This document shows positions 12,046 to 25,400 of a DNA stretch of 64,000 nt, piece after piece (the stretch's first letter is position 1; every line of letters begins with the position of its first letter). The DNA lies in contig NC_044016.1 in assembly GCF_900496995.4 (NCBI RefSeq), positions 23,416,932-23,480,931 of the forward strand, in the 5' to 3' direction. The position numbers and the translations under genes are program-made. The notes under the pieces were generated by a model, which saw only the letters and a list, made by a program, of their open reading frames with translations, ran no database searches and was not told the DNA's origin. The DNA is from Aquila chrysaetos chrysaetos. Lineage: Eukaryota; Chordata; Aves; Accipitriformes; Accipitridae.

Positions 12046-14810
12046 TGCACATATTACCGTTTCAGTTTTCCTGTTTAGTTCATGTTTTAGCTAAGGTGCT
12101 ATTTCAGAAATTTCCCACCTTTTGCTTGGCCTTCCTTCTTCATTATATAAAACAAGCATTTGTTGGTGTCTGATGGCATCTAGTTCAAATACCAAGTGAG
12201 ATCAAACTCAGGAGAACATAAATGGGAGCCATAAGGCACTCTATAAAATAGCCTACACCTTTCATGAATTGGAATGGATGTTTGTCAGTAATGAGGCACT
12301 GCAATTAAACTAAATAAGCCTTGGCAATAGCTCTGCCATATCTGCCTGTACAATGCTCCCTCAGCAGCACCACTCCCATGGGAAATTAAGTATACAGCCT
12401 GCGCATTAGCCAGCCTTATTGTCTGGCTGCCTGCAGCCGAGGAACCCTCAGCCCTGCCTCCAAAACAAAGCCCTTGTGGAGGGAAGGTTTTGGGCTTCCC
12501 TGAAATTTGGGTGCAAGCTCAGGAGCAGGCACCATCTGAGCCCCTATGACATGCCTGCCCTGGGGAGCAGGCGACCGCAAGGTGCAGGGAGATGGGGGAG
12601 AGACCTGGGCTCTTCTCCTGCATTGGCTCCCCTCCTGTGGGCTCTTTCCCCTGCAGGAGACCTAAGCATGGGTATGTGAATGAAATAACAGTAATCATAA
12701 TAATAGTAATAGTCATCATCATCATCAAAAGAGTGAAAAACAGTACTGCCTTCCTAGGATGAAAAGGTCCAAACACAAGTTGTCACTTTCTCAGGATATC
12801 ACTCAGTCTAACTCTTCAAGTGGGCATGGTGATCCTTCACTATCCTTACGGTGAACTTTCCTATTACTGGGAAAGTCATGCGAGCCTGGGGAAAGCAAGG
12901 AGCACCCTGGTGATCACACTGGGATGAAAACTCCCTTTGGTGAAATAGGCATTTTGGGTGGACTCCGTGCTTTTCAGGGATTTTTTGGATTAATGGCCAC
13001 TGTGTCCCCCCCAAAATGTTGTGGGAGTGAAAGAGAGGAACCATTTTGCCTGCATGCTTTTATCTAAAAGCACAAGGTGGGGATCATTTTCCATATCCTC
13101 CTGAATCATCTGCAGTCCATAATCTAGGAACTACTCACTTGCTTTTTGTTGTTTTAATGTAGTTTTTGTTACATAAATTGTTTACTAGACTGGAGAAAAG
13201 AGACTAGAAATGCGTCAATGACTGGTTTCTAAATTCTTTGGCTGGGCAGGAAAAATGAAAGCGTAATTCCCTTCACAGTGAATGAAATACGTTGGTTCAA
13301 CACCTCTTACTTTTTAAAGATAAATTAGTCAAATTGAGCTTCAGAGTTTTCTTTGGAAAACAAATTTTCCAAAATGTTTCCCAGAGATAATCAGCATTCC
13401 CAAATCTTCTCCAAACTGTTAGACTTGAGATTACATTTTTTTATAAACAAGACATTAAAAAAATTGCTCAGATCTAAAAGTGATGCAACACTTCAATAAT
13501 TTCTAAGACAACCTATTAAACAGTTTTGTGCTATTAAATATGATGGTAAGGGTGGCAACATAGTATTGTACTCCAATGTAATTAAGTTCTTTCAATTTTC
13601 CCATGAAACTTAGCTGCTTCAAAGTGTATTCTCAGAAAATGCTAACTTCTCCAAGCTAGGTAAATCACGCTAGAGTGTAATAGTCTCCGCTTTATCCTCA
13701 CTTTCATGTAATTAGGTATTTCAGAGACTTTTTTTTCCAGGACTTTTCAAAAATAGAACTGGGAAAAATCAAGGAAGAGGACTGGGAATAGGAAGTTCAA
13801 TAATGAAAATCTTAATTAGAACATAAGACAGATGGTAAAAATAATGAAAATAGTAAGGGAATTTAAGAGCCTTTCATCTGAAGTAAAAGTAGAGATTACA
13901 ATATTACTTAGAGTTTGAAGAGAAGGTGTATGCAAGGTGAGATACTACAGATGCATACAGCTGAGTATGGTTTAGAGATCAGTTCAGCATCTTTTCCTAA
14001 AAGAATAATGACATGAAGGTATTTAAAAATATTCATTTGATCATTACTTTCACAGTGTGTATTTACAGGAAATACTAAAATGCATCTTAGTTTGGTAAAG
14101 AACTCTAAGAATAGAATTAACAGACAGAATTTGTAAAATCCAAAATCAAATCAGGTACTTACATAATAAAAATCAGTATTACAGAGAGCTGAAATAATCT
14201 ATCTCTGTATAAGGTGTCTCTGTCCTCTCACTTCACTGCATTCACAACTGAGTGCTCTCCAGCGTGGTGGGAACTGCTGAGCGCACCTCCTATGTTGTCC
14301 TCGAAAACACCTGGTATTGACAGCTGTCGGGAAAGGGGAGTGGACTTCGTAGACTGTTGTTCTGATTTGCAGTGGTAATTCCTGCAGTGCCATTGCAGAA
14401 GTCAAAAAACACCCAAATAATCAGTTGGAGAGGGAGAGAGAGAAAGAAAGAAGATTTCTTTTCTCTACCTGGGGATAAACCTGAAGAGACATCCCTACTA
14501 CAGAAGCAAAGCAGAGCTTCCCGGTCTTCAGTGGAGCTATTCCAGCTGACACCAGCTCGGATCTCACCCGTGACATTTACATTTCCCAATCAAGTAAAAA
14601 TTTAATACTGCAAAGAAAGGGGAATCGTAAATGCAGCTTTCAGTTACTGTGGAGGAATTAGGAGTCCTGTAAATCTGCACCCCATCTTGGGACGTAGAGC
14701 TGTGGCCACCCTCCTTTTGGCGTGGGGTGAGGGACACAGGAAGCAGTGTGCTCTTTTCAGCCTGATGGGAGCCGAGTCTGAAGGATGTCTTTTAGCAGCT
14801 ACTAATTAAT

Positions 14811-14850
14811 ATAGTTAGCTAGCTAACTAATTAGTTAGCTAACTAATATG
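14811..14850. repeat. Tandem perfect palindromes in AT-rich DNA
   Basis: Two adjoining perfect palindromes are seen: AGTTAGCTAGCTAACT (16 bases) followed at once by ATTAGTTAGCTAACTAAT (18 bases). Both are built on the unit TTAGCTAA. They could form a hairpin or cruciform. Confidence 0.8.
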
Positions 14851-17755
14851 CACTGTTGCTGGTCTCCAGAGAAAAGTGTTTGGGCTTTGTCACCAGTGGA
14901 ACTAGATGTTTTGTCCTAGTCTGAAGCCCAGCAGCAAATGAAAACATATGCAATGTGGGTAATCAGGTGATCAGAGCCCCAAAATAAAACAGGAGCTGCT
15001 TCATCTGTGACCTGGGATATGGAGGGGTAGTACTGCTAGCCACTGTGAGTGGTGGTGCAGTCTCTGAGTTTGCTAAATGAAACTCCTCTGCTGTTCATTT
15101 GTGCAGCTTCTTTCACCACATTTATCTGCTGTTTCAATATATTGCAGTAGTATTTTTGTCCTATCTGCTGGATCCTTAAAATAACAAATAGTGTCTTGGC
15201 TGCAATGACAACAGGTTATTTAAAGGAGTGTACAGAGTTGCTGATAAAGGGGGAATTCCAAATACAGGCAAAACTGTTTGAGATTGCTTTGTGGTTGAAC
15301 AGGCAAGGGCAAAAAGCTTGTTAATAATATCAGATTATAATTTTCTTTAAAAACAGGTTAGGTTTTCACGACCCACAGCATTAAAGTTCTTTTTAAATAG
15401 ACATCCTTATTAAAAAGGACTCTCTTTGCTTGTGGCTGGATGGGTTTAGCTGAGTTGGATGATACATTATCAACGAGTTGTGAGAGAACAAGCCATTTAG
15501 TTTAAGATCTCAAAATATGAGATTTGCTTGCGTCTAGGATAAGGAAGTTATTTTGCTGTTTTAGGAGAAGAAAGTATCCATCAGAATAAGGTATCCTGTC
15601 ACCAGCAGGGCCAGTTCATCACTTAAGAGCTACTCTTTTATAAATCACTGAATTTTGCCTTATGCAATTTGTTTATTTAGAACTCCTGCTCCTTTGGGTA
15701 GGGACCATATCTCCTTAGGGCCAAGTATAATTGAATGCGCATATACCTTCATTTTTATTTCTGGTGTATAAAACAGAAATGCCTGTCAGCTTTTGAAAAT
15801 AACTGTCTTTGCAGCTATGCTATCATGGCATACTGGTTTCATTCAATATTTTATCCAGTCCTTTTAATACAGAATGCAGCTCATTTATTTGTTACTTGCT
15901 GAAACGTCATCCTGAGTACATTAACAGCACATTAAATTCCTGTCCAGCTATGGTTTCACAGTGCAAGGAGTGGCTCTCAGTGCAAACCTACACCCTGATG
16001 ATCCCCAGCCCCAAGCTGGTGATTAGTGGAGTTCTCCTTTTGGTCTTTCAATGGGGATTGTGGCTACCTGAGCCCTTTCCCAAAACTGGGGTTCCCTAAC
16101 ATAGGTAACATTTACTTTCAAAATTATGCTGTATAATTTAAATTTAGTCATATTATCGGAGGACACTCTTTATTCAGTTTTAGAAGTTATATATGGCAGT
16201 TGAAGGTGGCAATAAACTCAATTAACTAGGCTGATATAAACCTTATTTAAATCAAATTAAGTGCATTTCTGCAGCAGTTAGCATCTATTTCATTAAACGT
16301 GATTAAAAACTGCTTGGGAGTTAAATTGGTATGACTTTGAATATAGATAAAGCCAAGGGAAGACAGAACTGGCAGCTGAGCCTGAACCAGACTGGAAAGT
16401 TTGGAGTCCTTCTTTGTACCCAGAACACCAGAGCTTTGTTTGTTTTAATTAAAACTGGGATACTGCAGAATGTAATGGATGTTGTTTAGAAAAGCTGCCC
16501 GCTTGTTTCTGATAATTGGATTTTTCTAGCCCAGATTAATATCCTACTATGCCATTTCACTGGGTCTGAGAGGATTCCTCCAAATAATTAAAAAACGAGT
16601 GCTGAAGACTGTAACCGCCTCATTAAGATAAACTTATAACAACATCTTGGGTTCAAATAAGGAGTTCCTTTCTTTTTTTCTGGAAAGAGGCCACAGTTTG
16701 TTTAGCCTGGCAGTGGCAAGGAACTGATTTTTGTGTATGCAAAAAAAGCTTTTTAAGCTATTACTGCTGAATCATTGTGTCTCAAGTAACACAAAATTGG
16801 ACTAGTAAGCTTTGACAGGGGTCTGTGGAAACTAATTTTGAGATGGTTACAGCAACCAAATAATGAAAAATAGAATATATGTGAAAATGTAAATAATTCC
16901 AGAGAACTTCTGGCGCGTAGCCTCACACCAAACAGAGACTGAAAAACACACCTGCTGATACTCGATACTAGAAATAACAGCTATTCTGTTTATTCATCAA
17001 AATTATTATTATCTATTTGTGGTTTATGCTTAATATATTATGTAGCAATATATCTAGTGCTGTTCATTAAGGTGAAGGATTGCTTACCGTATGATCAGCT
17101 GGTATTATAATGACAGATCTAGTTCACAAGAGCCGTTTTTTTGTTAGTTTCTGCACTTTTTCTTAAACAATCAATACAGAGAACTTCTGATAAAATTTAG
17201 CCGTAAGAAACACACAACCTGGGAAAGCTGGCTACTGTATCTAGGAAGAAGCTGTTGGAAAACCTCAGTGGAAAAATATTTGTAGGCACTGGAGGAGAAT
17301 GGGAGTGGTAAAAAGTCCATGTTAATGTTTAAAAAATATATGAAGATGATGAGAGCTGTATCAACGAACAGGGCCAAGGGGCCATCTGCAGTTGCATGTG
17401 CTTGTGCTTATCACATACACAAGTCACTGAGGCTCTGCTTGAACAGGGTACTAAGGTACAAACCTGACTTCAAAGCTGAGAGCAGACTGATGGTGCTTGC
17501 ACATGTTGAAATGTTTGTAGGCTAGCAGGGGCTCCCCTTGCTTTATGAGAGCTGGTTTTAGACTGAAACTTGTACAGTGCATAGCCTTACTCAGAACTTC
17601 TTCCCAGGGCAAAGTTCACATCAAAAGCTGTAAAATCCAGTAATGTTACATTTAGAGAGGTAAAATGTTAGTGTCCACCTATAGAAATATATTCTTTAAA
17701 AGCAATGTTAAAAATTTTTCTTATTTCTGGCTCTGATCATCAGCAGTACCTTGTA

Positions 17756-18799
17756 TACTATATATGTCGTCTATCTGGACTTCTGTAAGGCCTTTGACAC
17801 AGTGCCCCACAACATCCTTCTCTCTAAACTGGAGAGGTACGGATTTGATGGGTGGACTGTTTGGTGGATGAGGAATTGATTGGATGGTCACATCCAGAGG
17901 GTAGTGGTCAATGGCTCAATGTCCAGATAGAGATCGATGATAAGTGGTGTCCCTCAGGGGTCTGTACTGGGACCAGTATTGTTTAATATCTTCATCAATG
18001 ACATAGACAGTGGGATCAAGTGCACCCTCAGCAAGTTTGCAGACAACACCAAGCTGAGTGGTGTGGTTGACATGCCTGAGGGATGGGATGCCATCCAGAG
18101 GGACCTGGACAAGCTCGAAACGTGGGCCCATGTAAATTTCATGAGGTTCAACAAGGCCAAGTGCAAGGTCTTGCACCTGGCTCAGCACAACCCCCAGTAT
18201 AAATATAGACTGGGGGATAAAAGGATTGAGAGTAGCCCTGAGGAGAAGGACTTGGGGATACTGGTGGATGAAAAGCTGGACATGAGCTGGCAATGTGCTT
18301 TCGCAGCCCAGAAGGCCAACACTATCCCAGGCTGCATCAAAAGCAGCATGGCCAGCAGGTCGAGTGGGGTGATTCTGTCCCTCTACTCTGCTCTGGTGAG
18401 TCCCCACCTGCAGTACTGCGTCCAGCTCTGGGGCCCTCAGCACAGGAAAAACATGGAACTGTTGGAGTGGGTCCACAGGAGGGCCATGAAGGTGATCAAA
18501 GGGCTGGAGCACCTCCCCAATGAGGACAGGCTGAGAGAGTTGGTGTTGTTCAGCCTGGAGAAGAGAAGGCTCTGGGGAGACCTTATCGCAACCTTTCAGT
18601 ACTTAAAGGAGTCCTATAAGAAACATGGGGCCAAACTTTTTAGCAGGGCCTGTTGCAATAGGATAAGGTGTAATGGTTTTAAACTAAAAGAGGGTAGATT
18701 TAGACTAGATATAAAGAAGAAATTTGTTAGAATGAGGGTGGTGAAACATTGGAGCAGGCTGCCTATAGAGGTGGTAGATGCCCCATCCCTGGAAACATA
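17756..18799 (+). mobile_element. CR1 LINE piece, plus strand, truncated at both ends
   Basis: A CR1 reverse transcriptase segment on the plus strand. The left part encodes [15 protein letters not shown] and the middle [14 protein letters not shown]. The catalytic block reads SKFADNTKL, where the usual FADDTKL has Asp replaced by Asn. The C-terminal part includes [19 protein letters not shown] and ends with [14 protein letters not shown]. One frame stays open from 17937 to 18800. The copy stops just after that block, so the normal CR1 3' end with the 8-mer tail is missing. That is unusual for an element copied from its 3' end and suggests a later deletion or rearrangement. Confidence 0.92.
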
Positions 18800-20480
18800 A
18801 TAAACATAACAAACAGTGCTTAAAAGAATGTAATGAAAGCAGTGGTGATATTTGTAACTCAGTGAGTACCAGCTGAAAGAAGTATCCTCACACAGAGCAG
18901 TGGAGGGCTATAATTTATTCTCAATTAAGGATATGCATTACATTTTTGTAATAAGGTAGGGGTGAGATGTTTCTTTCTGTATAACTTACCTCAAGTATTT
19001 TGTTTGGGCCACATAGTTCCACAGTATATTTTAAATAACTATTATGGAGATTCCATGTACTGGGTGAACTAGGCAAGTCCCAAAAGTGTATTTGAAAACA
19101 CTTTCCTCCAGGTGTCAGTAATGGAGGTAATGGAGGTGGTAGGTGCCAGTGAGCATAGCAACTGTGTCTGAAATACCTGCATGTTTTGCCTGGTTTTCTG
19201 AGGCATTTGTTTGCAAGCTGTAAGAAGCTCATATCATAATCTTTTCTAGATGAGAGATGCAAGTTTTATGCAAATTATATAGATTTTATCTTAATTCTGG
19301 GGATATTTTCTTGAGATATTTTGGGGGAAAATATTGTGTGAGAACATCTGTCTGGGGCCAGCTCAGTCAGCCAGTCTAGTGTGCTGTCTGCAGGGGTGGC
19401 ATGTGCTAGATGACTGAGGAGGAGGCTAGGAAGTGAAGCATTGCTCCTTTCCCTGGTAAGCAGTTTTAGCTACTCGCTATCAATGTGGTAGAGACTTCCA
19501 GAGGCATAAGCTGTATCCAGGCCATTCTGTTCAGCATATTCTTTGGGATGCATCACCCACAAATTGGTTTAGTCTTTCTGAAGCCATTTATACTTTGGCA
19601 GTCGCAACATGCTGTGGGAATTAATTCTGCATTTAACATGTAGGATGTCCCTGTTTCCTGATATTGATGTAATTCCCACTTGCCTTATGGTCATCGGCAG
19701 AGATCCTGGGGCGTCACTGCCCAGGATTTCTCCACTTCCCTCGCAGCAGTGTTCAGGTTAAAGTGCTCACGACTCTACATACCGCGAGTTCGTTTTCTGC
19801 ACGCCAGACTGCCGCATGCTGACAAATACCTGCCAGCAGCTATGGGTTTTGTCTTGGGAAATTCCAGGTAAACATGATCCCTCAGCCTCTTGCAGGTAAC
19901 AGCTGCTACTTTTGCTCAAAGGGAATTCCCACTGACTTTGATCTGTAAGAGAGGACATCACCCCTGGTTTGCTTCGCTACAGTGAGGTAGCAAACATCAG
20001 CTAAAATGTTTGTCAAGGACATGTGATAGCAGTTACTTCACAAGCAGCAAGCCAGACTTTTCCACTGCTTACCTTAGTCATGCACGCTTTGCTCTTAATG
20101 GAGTTCTTCTCTATCCACCCCAGTGAAAGCACAACCGGAGTCTGAACCAAATACCAGTTATTTCTCCGGTATGACCTGTGGAAATCTGCAGGCATGTTGG
20201 ATTTTGGCCATTTTACCTTCTAAATTTGCTGTTTTCAGTGCATGGAAAAGCACTGAAGCTTTTAGGAGGTCTGCTTTTCATTGCATAATGAAGAAATATT
20301 ATTCATTAAAATAAAATAATTATTAGCTGTTCTTACTTTGGGCATGATGCACTGGCCCACCTCCTGAGCTTATGTTATGCTAGGCACTGTAGAAATTTGT
20401 AGTAAGACTGCTCACCCAAGGGAGCTTAACAAGCACATCCTGAAAAGTGAATGAAAGAAGAGAGAGGAGCTGGATGGGCA

Positions 20481-20516
20481 GGAAAAGGAAAAGGAAAAGG
20501 AAAAAAAGGAAAGGAG
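20481..20516. repeat. GGAAAA simple repeat
   Basis: Tandem GGAAAA-like units on the plus strand, decaying to the right. Confidence 0.8.
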
Positions 20517-20900
20517 GCTAGTAAATATGGCATGAGGTACATAATTCCTACCAGTCTTGTGACACAGCCTTTTACAAGCTCAGTGGTCAAAGCTGCATTG
20601 ACCATTTACACTAACTCTTCCAGACTTTTAGCATCAAAGTTTTGGTATTTTATGTCATTCTGGCCTGAGTAAGACACAAAGATCCTTTAAAATCATTGCA
20701 TTCCCCACACTTGGTGTGTGTGTCAAACAGGCACTTAAGCAATGCAGCATCCTGCCTTCTAAGCACCAAGGAAGGATGTGCAAACATCTGATAATATTAC
20801 TTAACATGGAGAAAGACCTCCTTTAACACTAGGCCTGTTGAGAAAGCCCCAAAATGTTCCAGATGCTTTCAGGCGAAGACAGGCAGCCAGTGCAGAAGTT

Positions 20901-20916
20901 GGGGGGGGGGGGGGGG
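20901..20916. repeat. Poly-G tract (16 G)
   Basis: An uninterrupted run of 16 guanines, likely variable in length and prone to assembly or sequencing error. Confidence 0.9.
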
Positions 20917-21194
20917 TGTTGAGTATGTACCCTAATTCACAATTACTTGTCAGAGGCGCTTCCCTGTAGCAATACTCCTGCACAGCCATGCTCTCACGGG
21001 AGAAGAGTTGCTGAGCGCAAGTGAACATTTTGAGCCACTCCAATGCTGCACTGTTTATTCTCATTATAAGGACAGACCCTGCCACCATGCTGTTGTCCTT
21101 GGCCTCAGAGAGCTTCAGAGGTGGCTTTGCCTCATGTTCAATGGCCAAGGCCACTCACTATGCAGGGCCAGATGTATCTGGCTGTGAGCCCCAT

Positions 21195-21330
21195 CTCTAC
21201 CCCAAGCTTGCTGTGTGACTCTCAGCCTGTCACTCTGGTTTTCTGAGTCTCACTGCCCCTCTGCTAAGACGGAGACAGCAGTATTTCTGTACCTCACAGT
21301 GGGAGGCCCCTTTAGCTCTCTGGGCATGTT
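21195..21330 (+). mobile_element. Possible MIR-like SINE relic
   Basis: The plus strand follows the order of the MIR/CORE-SINE body: TTGCTGTGTGACTCTCAGCC, then TCACTCTGG, then TCTGAGTCTCACTGCCCCTC, then CTAAGACGGAGACAGCAGTA and GTACCTCACAG. This matches the familiar 'tgtgtgacc..cagtttcc..taaaatggg..ctacctcacag' pattern. Divergence is high, and the call rests on remembered consensus wording. Confidence 0.45.
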
Positions 21331-22490
21331 CTCTTTGCCATCTTCTAAATCCTGTCAGGATAAAACCTGGGGATTTTTATACATTTTCCCACTCTTGTTG
21401 AGTGGAACAGTAGCAGCAGATCCAGCCGTGCTGCTGGTGATCTGGCAGCCCTGGAGCTGCAGATGGTTCAACAGCAGCCCACAGAGAGGCCCACAGCACG
21501 CATGTTGGGCAGCCGTCCTGCCTACACACCGTACATCTGATGATGAGTGCCAAGTGTATACTGTATAAGATGCACTAGGCGAGCCCTGAACATTGTCGTA
21601 CAAGTTTCTGAAATGCAGAAGCCCACTGCAGGTGTTGATCAGTTTTTCTATACTCTTAGGGTCAACGTGATTACTGGGGTGGAGATACCCTTTGATGGGC
21701 TACTGGAGTTGCACAGGGTTGTGGTAGCCTGTGGGCTGCTTCTGCTGAAAACTCATCCTCAACTGCCACCTGCTGAGGACTGAGGGAAAATGCAGCAGAA
21801 ATTCCTGCCTGTGTTCAAGGCTTCATAATGCTGGGACCTAAAGCTGTCACTGAGCGCCAAAATTCAAGTCAGTAGCCGTGAGGAGATGCTAAACACAATG
21901 TCACTGGGTTTGTGAATGAAAATCAGCCCACGTTTTCAGGTGCCCGAATAGGAACGGGGGTGCTGACTTTAGAACCATGGTCTGAATTGCTGCTCTGGGG
22001 ATGCAACCAAGAACTCCACAGAGCGAGAAAAACACGATGCAGTAACAGGTAACAGCTTAGACTAATCCTTTACATGAGGTCATAGAAATAAAGTGCTAGT
22101 GTGTTGTCTAATTATAGAAAGAGGAGCTCATCAGGAGAATTTTGAAATCATAAAGATGCCACTGCAGCATCAGCTGCAGGAAAAAAACCTTCCTTTTTCT
22201 TAAATAAATCCAATACCTACATGATATAAATCAAATTCAGCTCAAGCATAGTGTGACAGTACCTTAGAAGGCTGGATTTTGTTTGGGCCCATGATGTTAT
22301 GGCAAACATTGCTGATCCTCTTAATCATGCTCCTTTTCAACTGACTGTTGTGCAGTTTGCAAAATAAGCCACAGATCCTCATACTTAAAATAAAGCTAAT
22401 ACTTATCCACCTAGGTCAAAAACCTCCTCTAAGCAGGGCTATTTTGCCATGTATGTTTACAATGCCTAGTAAATAGGATCTCAACATAAT

Positions 22491-25400
22491 TTATGATGTC
22501 TGGAAGGTAGTCTGAAGTGAAATGAAGACTACTCTGACCTCATTTGTGAGTACCAGGTATGTTTTATTTTTAAAGCAGTGATGGAGAAAAAAATAAGAAC
22601 AGGAAAAAAAATCCCCAAATAAATACACTACCCCCCCCCAAAAAAAAAAAAACAAACCAACAAAAACCCCTCCTGTGCTTGTAATTACGTCTAACAAACC
22701 TCTAATGCCACCTGCTGAGAAAACACTGAAGTCTCCAGCAGACTAATTGCATTATTCTTGTTATTGATTTCTTTCAAAATTTATTTTATATAAAAATACT
22801 GAAAGGATTTTAAGAAACTTACATGAGCAACTGTGAGTATAATAAATTGAGTGTATTTTTAAAATACCCAAAAGACAGGAGTTTCTTTTCAACCCTACTC
22901 CAGACACTAACTCATTGTAATCAAGAAATGGTCCTATTATTCAGCTTTCATTTTCTCTTTCTTCACTCTTAAAGTAGCCACCCAAAAATTATCCTAAAAT
23001 ACATTTGCATCTTTTAATGTGGAAAGAATAGTTTATTAGCAACACTGTGACTCCTTAAGGACATTGCTTTAGCACTCAGCAAAACAGAAAAAAAAGGTGT
23101 TTTCTTAATCAAACCCCATTATAGAGCAAGTGCATACAACCCCAAATACAGCACTGGTCCTTCATAATAGAAAATAGAAATAGAAAAACAGTGAGGCCTA
23201 CTTTTGAATATCCTTAAAATGTTTTATACCAGCATGAATCTGCTGATACCTGAACAGTTGTACTGTGGCACCAAAATGGAGAATCCAGGCCAATTACAAT
23301 TCTTCCTGGCAGCATATTATAAAATTATTACGCAGTATTCAAAAATATCTTCTTTGGTCATCATTCACTGGTGACAGAACTTAAGCTGCAGAGAAGGCTA
23401 TTAAGTCAACCTAAAAACTGCCAAGTCCTGTAAAATATTGGGAATGCAAATCCTAACACAGAGGATATTAGAAGCCAAAGGGTTTTTTTTTTCCTCTGCA
23501 TTTTGCGAACATCTATTGCATGCTGCTCACCCTGCAAATATGCACAAACACTGCTGCTCTACAGAAAAGAAAAACAAATGGGAAGTGGTTTGGATGGACA
23601 GAACATCGTTAAACAGAGGGCACAGTATTCAAAATAAAAAGAAATTGTTAACTAGGTAGATTTATCTCAAAGTAAAATATCTCTAAGGTAGGGGCTTGTT
23701 TTCATTTTGAGATACAGCATAGAAACACAGTGTGAAACTATAACAATACAATATTAAGATGAACCTCTAGCTGCAGCAGTAGCAGTTTTTAAAACAGACA
23801 TACGTTTCACAAAGTAACAGGATAAATATATCAAAGTACTTTAGACATCAAGTTTTTAGGTACCTTTTAAAATACTTTCATATGAGAGGGATGGAAGCAA
23901 AGAAGTATTTTTACCCAGTTACATTTACTGAAAGAAAAATAAACAAACTGTTTGTGTCGTTTATGCATTTTCTTCCTGAAAGGAAAAAAGGACTTAGAAT
24001 ATTCAGGACCCTTCTCATTTAAATGTCTGAAACAAAACACAATGGAAGGCATCAACAGTTTGGAAAACAAAGGCTGTCAGTCCATCCACTGCAGACTTCC
24101 TGATGAATCCTAACCCCAGTGAGATTTAACAGGCCACATCGTTAACAGCAAAGACCACCCAACCAGTAGCACAAAGGAAAACGGTTAAACCTGTCTTTAT
24201 CAAAGACAGACCAACAACACATTAGTGCACTGATGAAAACACCACCACTTAACTGAGGATACTTGTTGGCCTAATTCATGAAAAGAATAAAAGATAAGAA
24301 TTTACTGCCATGCTTAATACTTGCATAGCAGAAGAACTAGTAAAACATGTATTTGAGTAGTTGATGTATTTTGATGCAAAATAATTTCACTTCCAGTTGG
24401 ACCTTTCTGTTACACTGGTCACTGCATTGGGAAAATTGTCTTCCCACATCTGCCTGAATGCAGTACCATTGAGCAGACTTGGCAACAGCACAAGTAAATA
24501 AAAACGTGCTCATCTGATGCTCACCAGGCTGGATTTTTGACTGGAAAGCAAGATAATTTGAAATGCTTTCCACTTCATCTTCATGCTTTCCATCTTCGTT
24601 TCTGGGGAAACCAAGCCATAACTATTCTAAGTGACTTCCTAGATTCACTGAGAAGTACAAAAAAATTTCCTAAATCCTTGATCTAAAGCATAGCTCTTAG
24701 ATGACCACAGTCATATATACTCAGCTACAACTCTGTACCTTACCGGCCCTGTATTTTATTGCATTTTTGCAATATTGGTGGTGTAGCAAAACAAATATTT
24801 CCAGGGCAAAATACAAAAAAGAACTCAACAAAAATGTGCATTAATACATCAAACACTTAAAATGTATCATAAAATGCAGTCGAAGGTACATACATAGTTT
24901 CTTCCATGTTGCCTTGTAATGTTATTTCCAAATTGTAAAGAAGTTGGATTTTCTCAGTGTGACAAAGTTGTTGTTCTTGAATATAGTTGACAGAAAAATG
25001 ATGGCAGCCAGTGATGAACGGACTGAACAGACACTGGGAAACTGTTGAAATGATGAGTAGCATCTTGTTTTCCTCACAACATTCACTTCTTAAGTCAACT
25101 AATCATCATTTATTTTGAAACTTGGAGAAAAATATCTCAGATTTGGTATTTTAAACTTGCCTTATAAACTTTAATATCTATAGGTGACTAACAGTGGATT
25201 TTGTCTGGAGGCTTCTCTCCCACCCCCTTTTTACTTTTTTTTTTAACAAATTGACAAATTTGCCTATTCTGTGTGATACGAATGGAAGTTTCCTTGGAGG
25301 AAAGACCATTTAAAACAAACACAGCCCAAACACATGCTTATAGCACATAGCTGCCAAGGAGCGGGTACTAAATGTATGTACGTAACATGATCTTCCTACA

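Larger units (their letters stand above)
10061..17750. other. Intergenic, no gene recognised
   Basis: AT-rich, with short open frames only. It includes a microsatellite at about 12.0 kb, a nested palindrome at 14.8 kb, and stretches at 16.2-16.7 kb with many TAATTA/ATTA words that could be conserved regulatory DNA, although that cannot be judged from one sequence. The segment at 10.5-10.95 kb is relatively GC-rich, without a supported exon. Confidence 0.4.
18800..22490. other. Intergenic, no gene recognised
   Basis: No supported exon. It contains a purine simple repeat at 20.48-20.52 kb, a 16-base G run at 20.90 kb and a possible MIR-like relic at 21.2 kb. Confidence 0.4.

Noticed and set aside
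17916..18512. 198-codon minus-strand frame
   Set aside because: Antisense shadow of the plus-strand CR1.
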